The notes under the pieces were generated by a model. The model saw only the letters and a list, made by a program, of their open reading frames with translations. It did not search any database and was not told where the DNA came from. From positions 1 through 13,476 of the forward strand of contig JBATTK010000123.1 in NCBI GenBank assembly GCA_049670505.1: a stretch of 13,476 nt of DNA, in the 5' to 3' direction. This DNA is from JBATTK01 sp049670505. GTDB taxonomy: Bacteria; Bacteroidota; Bacteroidia; Flavobacteriales; Flavobacteriaceae. Positions 1-5,659 of this stretch are shown piece after piece. Each line of letters starts with the position of its first letter. Positions within the stretch are counted from its first letter, which is position 1. The position numbers and the translations under genes are program-made.

Positions 1-44
1 GGATTTTCCGATGAACACAGACCCAGCAATTAATTATACAAGTT
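1..44 (+). repeat. Cassette-like spacer repeat, copy 1 (right half only)
   Basis: This is the right-hand half of the degenerate repeat family found in every spacer of the left array; the left half lies off the window. It shares an exact 15-base block (positions 24-38, CAGCAATTAATTATA) with copy 5 (3629-3643), and both blocks are followed within a few bases by a GTTGT edge. Unlike the other copies, it lies upstream of a plus-strand gene, not against the 3' end of a minus-strand gene. The match to copy 5 is seen directly; membership of a mobile-cassette boundary family is inference. Confidence 0.5.
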
Positions 45-138
45 GTTATGATTTGTTTTAAACATACTAATAGAAATGAAGTGTAACAATTGAAAAAAAT
101 AGCATTCTTTATTATAAAACAACTTAAAAACAATTATA

Positions 139-978
139 ATGAAGTCCAGTTTTATAATTTTTATAACAATACAATTCTTTGCTATAAACATTATAAATAG
201 TCAGGTAGGGATTGTAGATCAAAATGCTGAAAACAAACCGACAATTGTCTTTGTTGGAACATATCATATGGGCAATCAAGGCAATAATGTATATAAAGGC
301 AATTATGATGATATTTTATTGCCGGAAAGACAGCAGGAATTGCAGGTTTTACTGCGAAAACTCAAAGATTTCAAGCCTACTAAAATTGTAATTGAACGAG
401 ATGTGTCAGATTCTTCTAAAGTTTTAGGCAGGTACCAAGAATACCTGAAAGGCAATTACAAACTTACTCGAAACGAGGTACATCAAATAGGATTTAGATT
501 GGCAAATGAACTGAATCATGATAAAATATATTCGGTAGATTGGGGAATTTTCCCAAAAGATTCTTTGTACTGGTATGAGACATTTGCAAAATCCGATCCT
601 AAATTGAACTCATATCTGTCTCAATTGAGACAGGAAGGTAGTAAGAACTTTGAAAAGAAAAATCAAGCATTGAATAAGTTACCTCTTATAGATCAAATCA
701 GGACATTAAATCAGAAAGAAAATATTGAAAATGACCATAAAGCATATTTCAATATAATGCGTATTGGATTAGGGGATAAATATGTAGGTGCAAATTATCT
801 TTCATGGTGGTATGGTAGAAATATGAAAATACTAGTAAACATTATAAGATTAACTGAATCGGCCAAAGATCGAATTCTTGTTATTTATGGATACGGGCAT
901 TCTAAACTATTAACTCAATTAACTATAGAATCTCAATTTTACAATGTGATCGATCCAATAGAAATTTTAAAAGATTAG
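139..978 (+). CDS. Secreted DUF5694-like protein (TraB/EreA-like fold suspected)
   Basis: A 279-residue protein with an N-terminal hydrophobic signal sequence (residues 1-21, probable cleavage near NSQ), so it is probably exported to the periplasm. The mature part resembles the DUF5694 family: a beta strand leading to GTYHMGN (40-46), a LLPERQQEL segment (60-68), KPTKIVIER with Glu86, and GYGHSKLL near the C-terminus (251-258). The paired GxxH and GxGH motifs plus the acidic residue after the second strand resemble the TraB/PrgY and erythromycin-esterase-like superfamily; this link is my inference and no activity is established. The ATG at 139 is preferred because the signal peptide begins there. 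It is the only plus-strand gene of the array and is followed by a repeat-bearing spacer. No clear promoter could be read in 45-138. Confidence 0.75.
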   Translation: MKSSFIIFITIQFFAINIINSQVGIVDQNAENKPTIVFVGTYHMGNQGNNVYKGNYDDILLPERQQELQVLLRKLKDFKPTKIVIERDVSDSSKVLGRYQEYLKGNYKLTRNEVHQIGFRLANELNHDKIYSVDWGIFPKDSLYWYETFAKSDPKLNSYLSQLRQEGSKNFEKKNQALNKLPLIDQIRTLNQKENIENDHKAYFNIMRIGLGDKYVGANYLSWWYGRNMKILVNIIRLTESAKDRILVIYGYGHSKLLTQLTIESQFYNVIDPIEILKD

Positions 979-990
979 CAGTTTTATTGC

Positions 991-1221
991 ATACAAGGGT
1001 TTGTGCGTGATACGTAGCGCCCGCCGGCAGGTATAAAAAGCACTAATTTTTCGGTTTAACACAGCGCCGGATTTTTCTATTTTATTTTTAACGTACCGAT
1101 CTTAAAAGCCAAAAAAGAGCATTTCGCTATCGCACAATATTCTATTCGGGGGTCTTTGCAAATAAGTGTTAACCTTTGGACTTTCACTTGCTAGTTATGT
1201 TTTATTCACCTTGTTGTAGTG
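991..1221 (+). repeat. Cassette-like spacer repeat, copy 2 (compound)
   Basis: This spacer lies between the convergent 3' ends of the DUF5694 and RibD-like genes. It begins with GGTTTGTGCG (998-1007), which matches GGTTTGTGTG of copy 5 (3532-3541) at nine of ten positions. It ends in CTTGTTGTAG (1210-1219), the same edge seen beside the other minus-strand genes. Because the two flanking genes converge, the spacer may contain one element for each gene. The middle (1076-1160) shows nothing recognisable. Confidence 0.45.
1018..1032. repeat. GC-rich mini-palindrome with CCGCCGGC core
   Basis: A short GC-rich block inside the otherwise AT-rich copy-2 spacer, containing CCGCCGGC at 1021-1028, centred on the perfect palindrome GCCGGC. 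The same eight bases occur at 2448-2455 inside copy 4. I read both as a short palindromic element inserted within, or evolved as part of, the spacer repeats; its role is unknown. Confidence 0.5.
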
Positions 1222-1226
1222 CATTT

Positions 1227-1757
1227 TTATTCCACTTTGTATTTTAATTCGACAGCTCCGGTGGAGTAAGATTTACTTTCAATAAGCTTTAGTTTTGTTT
1301 CTTTTGGAAAAGTCTCAAATAACTCAATTCCTTCGCTCAAAACAATTGGCATAACAAATACTTGAATTTCATCAATTAGATTTTCGTTAAGGAACAAGGT
1401 GTTTAGTTTTCCGCCACCAACGATCCAAATATCTTTTCCTTTTTGACTTTTTAAATCTTTAATGAATTCAATGTGGTTCTCTGATATAAATTCAACATAC
1501 TTGGTATGCTCTACTCCTTGTTTTCTTGTAAGCACATAATTTTTCTTGTCCGGATAGGGAAAATCAATTCCCCAAGACAGAATTTGTCTATACGCATGAT
1601 TCCCTTGAATAGTGGTGTCAATTGTTTTGTAAAATTCAGAATATCCGTGGTCGGTTTTTTCAGGATTCGGAATGGACTCAAGCCATTTGACACTTCCGTC
1701 CGATTTAGCTATTTTTCCATTTAAACTAATTGCTATGTATAATTTTATTTTTCTCAA
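1227..1757 (-). CDS. RibD C-terminal / dihydrofolate reductase-family protein
   Basis: A 176-residue protein of the RibD_C family, the NADPH-binding reductase fold shared by riboflavin reductases and DHFR. Visible hallmarks are the N-terminal strand KLYIAISLNGKIA (residues 5-17), the dinucleotide-binding turn VGGGKLNTLFLNENLIDE (from 113), and the following PIVLSEGIELFE segment. The GRxTYE-type motif of family members is altered to GNHAYRQ (52-58). The start is TTG at 1755-1757: no in-frame ATG lies between it and the upstream stop, and the family N-terminus (MRKxKLYIA) fits this position. These proteins are common, mostly uncharacterised, orphan reductases; this is not a trimethoprim-resistance DfrA by sequence. 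It is an isolated gene with its own spacers. Substrate unknown. Confidence 0.85.
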   Translation of the reverse strand: MRKIKLYIAISLNGKIAKSDGSVKWLESIPNPEKTDHGYSEFYKTIDTTIQGNHAYRQILSWGIDFPYPDKKNYVLTRKQGVEHTKYVEFISENHIEFIKDLKSQKGKDIWIVGGGKLNTLFLNENLIDEIQVFVMPIVLSEGIELFETFPKETKLKLIESKSYSTGAVELKYKVE

Positions 1758-1786
1758 TTTATTATTGGTTTCTCAAATAGCTACAA

Positions 1787-1882
1787 AGGTTCGGCTATGA
1801 TTTCGGTCTATGAAATCAAGTTGACCAAAGTTAGAAATTTTCAGGGAAGGGAATAGGAAAGCTGAATTATAGCCAGTGTTGT
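1787..1882 (+). repeat. Cassette-like spacer repeat, copy 3 (imperfect inverted repeat)
   Basis: The spacer between the RibD-like and VOC genes has outer arms GGCTAT (1793-1798) and ATAGCC (1869-1874) and, inside the left arm, a small hairpin GATTTC (1799-1804) / GAAATC (1812-1817). It ends in GTGTTGTAG (1877-1885) directly before the VOC stop codon. The two-arm layout with an inner hairpin matches copy 5. It could act as a recombination site, a terminator, or both. Confidence 0.5.
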
Positions 1883-1886
1883 AGCG

Positions 1887-2312
1887 TTATTTTGTTTTTT
1901 CTTGATAAATTATAAGCTGCAACCCATCTGGATCTCTCAAATAGAGGTAGTATGAACCCCAAGGCCGAAGTACTGGACCCCTTGCTTTCCACTTTTCTTT
2001 TAAAAGGTCTGCCCAATATTTTACGTTATCGGTTCTCAACTGTATATCCATTTTATCATTTTCAATATTTTTACTGAATGCTTCTTGATAATAACTATGA
2101 GTATCTGTTATTTCAGAGATTTCCAAAAAAGCATTACTCCCTTCAGGGCCAAACCTAACGATTAATCCTTTGGAACCATTTCCGTCGTTGTATTCCTCTT
2201 CTACTTCTAAATTTAGAATCTGAGTATAAAATGTTCTTGAAGCCTCAAAGTTTTTTGTTCTAATAACAGTTTTTAAACTTAATAAGCTATTCTGAGGAGA
2301 ATCATTTTTCAT
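1887..2312 (-). CDS. VOC (glyoxalase/bleomycin-resistance fold) protein
   Basis: A 141-residue protein with two beta-alpha-beta-beta-beta halves, typical of a single-chain vicinal-oxygen-chelate protein. The first half starts at LKTVIRTKNFEASRTFYTQIL (residues 13-33); the second ends in YLYLRDPDGLQLIIYQ (122-137). The DPDG turn is at 127-130, but the position where metal-dependent members carry Glu (four residues after the turn Gly) is Ile134, so metal-dependent catalysis is doubtful; a binding role is an alternative. The start ATG at 2310-2312 is the natural one. It is a single gene with the spacer edge GTTGTAG immediately after its stop codon on the coding strand. Confidence 0.85.
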   Translation of the reverse strand: MKNDSPQNSLLSLKTVIRTKNFEASRTFYTQILNLEVEEEYNDGNGSKGLIVRFGPEGSNAFLEISEITDTHSYYQEAFSKNIENDKMDIQLRTDNVKYWADLLKEKWKARGPVLRPWGSYYLYLRDPDGLQLIIYQEKTK

Positions 2313-2433
2313 ACGGATTATTCTAATTAATCTGCTACGGTCTCGGCTCTGGTTAGTTCGGGACTAAAAGGCAATGGACTTTCAATTAAGTACGTAGTCA
2401 AAACTGTTTATTTTGTTTTATTTTTTCATTTAT

Positions 2434-2531
2434 AATGCTAAATCCATCCGCCGGCTGACGGAGGTGGACTTCGCAAACATGCCCAAGCCCTTAAATTTAG
2501 CACTTATTGCCTTATTCGCTAGGCATTGTTA
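2434..2531 (+). repeat. Cassette-like spacer repeat, copy 4
   Basis: The spacer downstream of the SDR gene contains inverted arms TGCTAAAT (2436-2443) and ATTTAGCA (2495-2502) and ends in GCATTGTTAG (2523-2532), about 13 bases from the SDR stop codon. On the coding strand the element begins CTAACAATGCC right after the gene. The CCGCCGGC mini-palindrome sits between the arms. The rest of the spacer up to the VOC start (2313-2433) shows no clear promoter. Confidence 0.5.
2444..2467. repeat. GC-rich mini-palindrome with CCGCCGGC core, second copy
   Basis: A GC-rich hairpin-forming block with outer arms CCA/TGG and inner arms TCCG (2447-2450) / CGGA (2459-2462) around the shared CCGCCGGC. It is embedded between the inverted arms of spacer copy 4, in the same relative context as the copy at 1018-1032. 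Confidence 0.5.
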
Positions 2532-2545
2532 GTCTTTGTTTTTTG

Positions 2546-3484
2546 TTATTTATTGAATTCGGTCAGCGGGACAACGGCAGGTTTAAATTCAATTCCTAAA
2601 TCCTGTTTCGCGTAATTATTTTTATAAACGACACGGGCATTTCCGTTGGGCTTTTCATCATTTAGCATTGCTGAAATATCTGAAACTTTCCAGCTCTCAC
2701 TGCTAAATAAATAATTTTTACCGTGTAATCCTTTTTTAGTACTGGCACTATATATTCCATTCGCTACATCCTTTACGTCTACCATTGCAAATTCCGCATC
2801 ATTATCGTAAATCATCTGAATAAATGGGTTAGGTGCTATCTTGTTTTTGAATAAGAATTGTAAACCAGAAGAAGTAGAGTCTTCTCTGTTGGATAACGAT
2901 TTTCCCATTACCGCCACAGGGGAAACACTTGTAATCTCAAAATCAATATTTGGATGTTCATTGATAAACTCCTCCACGGTCCTATTGGCAATGAATTTGG
3001 CTTGTGCATAGGGATGGCTTTCTTCGCTCATAAATGGAGCGTCATTTTCGTCAAAAGTATCTTCAGGTTTTTTTCCACCGGCAGGCATTGGGAAATTTGT
3101 ATTATATGCTGCGACCGAAGCTACAAAAACCACTTTTTCAATATTTGGAGTTTCATTAGCTATTTTCAGAAAATTTTTAGTCCCCTCAATGGTCGGGTCA
3201 AACAATTCCTTTTTCGGGTCTTGAACATCTAATTGAAATGGTGTGCCTCCATGGACAACAATATCACAACCAGTAACGAACTCTTTTAATTGATCTTTGT
3301 TTTCGACATTTAGGGGAATAACCTTTAGATTTTCTGCATTAGGCAATGATTTTAAATGGTTGTATTTCTCTGTTTTGGAAATATCCGTAGCTGATACTCT
3401 TACATTAAAACCTTCCTTTAAAAACTTTTTTGTGGTATGGCTTCCTATAAAGCCCGAACCACCGATAATCCCAACTGTTTTCAT
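2546..3484 (-). CDS. NAD(P)-dependent extended SDR (epimerase/dihydroflavonol-reductase type)
   Basis: A 312-residue extended short-chain dehydrogenase. The N-terminal Rossmann motif is GGSGFIGS (residues 8-15, GxxGxxG). A catalytic serine is expected at Ser123 in VASVAAY, and the YxxxK pair is Tyr159/Lys163 in HPYAQAKF. The C-terminal substrate domain includes the DVKDVANGIYSA segment common in dihydroflavonol-4-reductase-like members. Length and motifs are complete, so the protein should be an active cytoplasmic NAD(P)-dependent oxidoreductase or epimerase; the substrate cannot be told from sequence. ATG at 3482-3484. It stands alone in the array, with spacer repeats on both sides. Confidence 0.9.
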   Translation of the reverse strand: MKTVGIIGGSGFIGSHTTKKFLKEGFNVRVSATDISKTEKYNHLKSLPNAENLKVIPLNVENKDQLKEFVTGCDIVVHGGTPFQLDVQDPKKELFDPTIEGTKNFLKIANETPNIEKVVFVASVAAYNTNFPMPAGGKKPEDTFDENDAPFMSEESHPYAQAKFIANRTVEEFINEHPNIDFEITSVSPVAVMGKSLSNREDSTSSGLQFLFKNKIAPNPFIQMIYDNDAEFAMVDVKDVANGIYSASTKKGLHGKNYLFSSESWKVSDISAMLNDEKPNGNARVVYKNNYAKQDLGIEFKPAVVPLTEFNK

Positions 3485-3525
3485 AATTTCTTTTATTTTG
3501 ATTAGTTATGTTCTTCCAAATAAAG

Positions 3526-3656
3526 GCTAGCGGTTTGTGTGGGGCTCGTTGCGGAAAAATCCACAGGATTCTTTTCGCCGTAGACGAAAGGTAGTGAATA
3601 AGCGTTGATTTCCGGTGAGGAAATTCCGCAGCAATTAATTATAAACCGTGTTGTAA
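3526..3656 (+). repeat. Cassette-like spacer repeat, copy 5 (best-preserved)
   Basis: The clearest copy. Outer arms CGGTTT (3531-3536) and AAACCG (3643-3648) and inner arms TGCGGAA (3550-3556) and TTCCGCA (3624-3630) form a two-step imperfect inverted repeat, as integron attC sites do. The loop carries a further small stem CTTTTCG (3571-3577) / CGAAAGG (3585-3591). The right arm contains the 15-base block shared with copy 1 and ends in GTGTTGTAAG (3648-3657), six bases from the SnoaL-like stop codon. It lacks a convincing GTTRRRY core at the far end, so it is attC-like in layout only. Confidence 0.6.
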
Positions 3657-3662
3657 GAAGTT

Positions 3663-4145
3663 TTAATGCTTATTCGTTTCAATACTTCGAGCATCGGAAA
3701 TTAAATGAGCAACAATTTCCCAGCTATCTTTTTTATGAAATAGTCTATGATGAGTTGTCCTACGCGGTCCTAGTTCCTTCCCGTCACTTAATTTTTGCCC
3801 TTCTCTCTCGATTGTGGAAACGGCAAGTACAGTATTTTTGGATATGTATTTTAGCTTAACCGAAGTCTGTTCCGAATTTCCGGCCATTACAAAATCCATT
3901 TTAAATACTCGCGCTAAGTAAGGTTCAATCTCATTTTTTCCAATCATGCTAAAACCGAAAGCATTAGTAAAATCAGCATCATTGGTGTACCATTTTGCTG
4001 CTAAACTTGCATCTTTTGTCTTCCAGGCTTTGTTCCAATCACCAATTTTCCCATTAATTTCAAGACTGTCTTTTTCAGAAACGTTCTGTGAACTCATTGT
4101 TTTAAGTCCTCCGAGAATAACTAATAAGATTAATATTTTTTCCAT
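3663..4145 (-). CDS. Secreted SnoaL-like / DUF4440 (NTF2-fold) protein
   Basis: A 160-residue protein from the ATG at 4143-4145. This start is chosen over an upstream in-frame ATG at 4196 because it gives a standard signal peptide (residues 1-20, hydrophobic LILLVILGG, cleavage near MSSQ). The mature part has the NTF2-like pattern of DUF4440/SgcJ-type proteins: a first helix with WNKAWKTKDASLAAKWY (37-53), then NDADFTNAFG and MIGKNEI, followed by the curved sheet ending WEIVAHLISD. It is likely periplasmic. NTF2-fold proteins of this group include isomerases and ligand-binding proteins; no activity is assigned. It is the last cassette before the recombinase remnant. Confidence 0.8.
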   Translation of the reverse strand: MEKILILLVILGGLKTMSSQNVSEKDSLEINGKIGDWNKAWKTKDASLAAKWYTNDADFTNAFGFSMIGKNEIEPYLARVFKMDFVMAGNSEQTSVKLKYISKNTVLAVSTIEREGQKLSDGKELGPRRTTHHRLFHKKDSWEIVAHLISDARSIETNKH

Positions 4146-4181
4146 AACAGTGATTTTAATTTGCAACAACAATTGTATATA

Positions 4182-4193
4182 GTTACTGGTAAC
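4182..4193. promoter_or_regulatory. Palindrome GTTAC-TG-GTAAC upstream of SnoaL-like gene
   Basis: A 12-base perfect inverted repeat lying 37 bases upstream of the preferred ATG of the SnoaL-like gene. It could be an operator for a dimeric regulator, but it is a single short copy and could also occur by chance. Confidence 0.2.
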
Positions 4194-4216
4194 CAAATTT
4201 CTATTTGTCCGTACTA

Positions 4217-4395
4217 CTAATCTAGTGGATTTTTAATGTTTTTAAAAGCATTTGTTGCCACTTGATTAAATGTTTCCTTCGTTTTGCCGGAGCTATGGCC
4301 TAAAAGTACTTGAATCTGTCCCGGGTCAACACCCGATTCCACCAAGTGGGTGGCAACTATGGACCTATCCTATTTTTATGCCATTTTTTGGTGAG
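4217..4395 (-). pseudogene. Decayed tyrosine recombinase (C-terminal remnant)
   Basis: Reading the minus strand from 4363 to the stop at 4217-4219 gives 48 residues that align with the end of Bacteroidota XerC/D-type integrases: IVATHLVESGVD, then IQVLLGHSSGKT, then ETFNQVATN and NIKNPLD. The LGH box is present. The nucleophile position in the family (TxIYTHV) reads ETFNQVA, so Phe replaces Tyr. Just upstream in this frame lie the stops TAG (4370-4372) and TAA (4376-4378). The TKKWHKNRIG text expected before the HTLRH box is still readable but in another frame, with about 15-18 bases missing, including the catalytic Arg. The gene is therefore inactive. It sits between the cassette-like array and chromosomal-looking genes, a plausible scar of past site-specific integration. 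Confidence 0.8.
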
Positions 4396-4585
4396 TCCAA
4401 TGAACAAAGGGCCTTAACATTTGGGTTCGAAGGGAACTAGGATTGGAACCGTAAAGGTAACATGTTGCCATAACATTCTTAACACTTCTAAAGCCTATCC
4501 AAATACCGCTCTGAGTTACTTTATTAAGTCAGGTCAAGTATGTGACCAAAATTGGAAAAGAGGTATCTTCGTAAAAAACAAAAAC
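4396..4585. other. Leader of the M14 hydrolase, no gene seen
   Basis: An open frame runs in phase with the downstream hydrolase from 4421, but its translation has no signal peptide and no family similarity, so it is probably untranslated. Some of it may be further recombinase debris on the minus strand, too degraded to align. No convincing Bacteroidota promoter (TTG / TAnnTTTG) was found. Confidence 0.4.
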
Positions 4586-5626
4586 ATGCGTTTTCTTCTC
4601 TTATGCCTAGTGTTTTTTATGACTGCTTTGGTAGCACAGGAACAAGAACCATTTCCTTTTTATGAAACCAACATCGCCCCAGGTGCCAAAAAGCATTTTA
4701 AGATTCCCGTTACCGATGGTAAAGACAGTACATTTATTCCCATAACGGTTTTTCACGGTTCAAGATCCGGTCCGGTTTTAGGTATCACTGCAGGAGTGCA
4801 TGGCTATGAATATCCACCAATTTTGGCAGCTCAACAAATCGCTCAGGACCTTGACCCTACCGAGTTGAAAGGCACGGTAATCTTGGTACAAGTGGCGAAC
4901 GTTCCTGCTTTTTTAGGACGAAGTCCTTTTTTAAATCCTTTGGACGGCAAAAACCTTAATCGTTCTTTTCCGGGAGACTCTATTGGGTCGATAACAGAAC
5001 GTATGGCGCATACCATTACTGAGCAGGTCATAGCAAAATCCGATTTTTTTGTAGATATACATGGTGGGGATTCTCCCGAGGATTTAACGCCCTACAATGC
5101 TTGGTATGATTCCGAAGCCTTTCCCGAAGCCTCCGCCAAAGGGCGTGAAATGGCGCTGGCCATGGAGTTCGATTACACCATCGTTTTCAACATACCGAAA
5201 GAACGTGTGTCGGAACCGAGTTTGTATTGCTCCCAAGAGGCCTTTCATCGAAAAATACCCGCTGTGGATATTGAATGTGGCCGTTTAGGCATACCGGGAA
5301 CGGAAGAAAGGGACATCATCGTATCGGCCATGTTCTCACTTTTATCACATTTGGAGATGATTCCCGAAAGAAGTTCCGTCAAAAAAACTTCGATCATTAT
5401 AGCTAAAAGGGCCACTCGTAAAAGCCAATATACCGGTTTCTTTTACACCGATAAAAAGGCCGGTGACCGGATAATCAAAGGAGAAAAGGTAGGCTATATT
5501 ACGGACTTCTTCGGTCAAAAATTAGAAGACATCGTTGCCGATAATTCGGGTATTATCCTCTACATGATAGGCACACCTCCAATCAATAAGGGGGAAACTT
5601 TGATGAATGTTGGACTTATAGACTGA
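4586..5626 (+). CDS. Secreted M14-family succinylglutamate desuccinylase/aspartoacylase-like metallohydrolase
   Basis: A 346-residue protein from the ATG at 4586, chosen because it opens a signal peptide (residues 1-17, RFLLLCLVFFMTALVAQ). The sequence carries the AstE/AspA signature of M14 zinc hydrolases: zinc ligands His72 and Glu75 in GVHGYEYPP and His159 in DIHGGD, the substrate-binding DGKNLNRSFPG block (120-130, with Asn125/Arg126), and the catalytic Glu230 in VDIECG. A C-terminal beta domain (about 265-346) includes KAGDRIIKGEKVGYI, typical of the family. It should cleave an N-acyl amino acid or a related amide; because it is exported, the substrate is extracytoplasmic, unlike cytoplasmic AstE. 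It converges on the DUF5916 gene with a 17-base gap. Whether it works with the ABC/DUF5916 system is unknown. Confidence 0.9.
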   Translation: MRFLLLCLVFFMTALVAQEQEPFPFYETNIAPGAKKHFKIPVTDGKDSTFIPITVFHGSRSGPVLGITAGVHGYEYPPILAAQQIAQDLDPTELKGTVILVQVANVPAFLGRSPFLNPLDGKNLNRSFPGDSIGSITERMAHTITEQVIAKSDFFVDIHGGDSPEDLTPYNAWYDSEAFPEASAKGREMALAMEFDYTIVFNIPKERVSEPSLYCSQEAFHRKIPAVDIECGRLGIPGTEERDIIVSAMFSLLSHLEMIPERSSVKKTSIIIAKRATRKSQYTGFFYTDKKAGDRIIKGEKVGYITDFFGQKLEDIVADNSGIILYMIGTPPINKGETLMNVGLID

Positions 5627-5642
5627 ACCTGTGTTATCCCTA

Positions 5643-5659
5643 TTTAAAACTGTTTTAAA
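5643..5659. terminator. AT-only palindrome at the convergent gene ends
   Basis: A near-perfect inverted repeat TTTAAAAC-T-GTTTTAAA spans the stop codon of the DUF5916 gene, just after the M14 gene ends. It is short and AT-rich, so a weak bidirectional terminator is possible; part of it is simply coding sequence (the C-terminal KQF-stop). Confidence 0.3.

Noticed and set aside
1227..1757. Trimethoprim-resistance dihydrofolate reductase (dfrA)
   Set aside because: The motifs are of the RibD_C orphan family; no DfrA-specific pattern seen.
2954..3232. Antisense open frame inside the SDR gene
   Set aside because: It overlaps a well-supported gene and has no recognisable protein features; a shadow frame.
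3526..3656. A classical integron attC site
   Set aside because: No convincing GTTRRRY/RYYYAAC pair at the outer ends and no integron integrase in view; only the layout is similar.
4421..4585. In-frame N-terminal extension of the M14 hydrolase
   Set aside because: It has no family similarity, and a standard signal peptide starts at the ATG at 4586.
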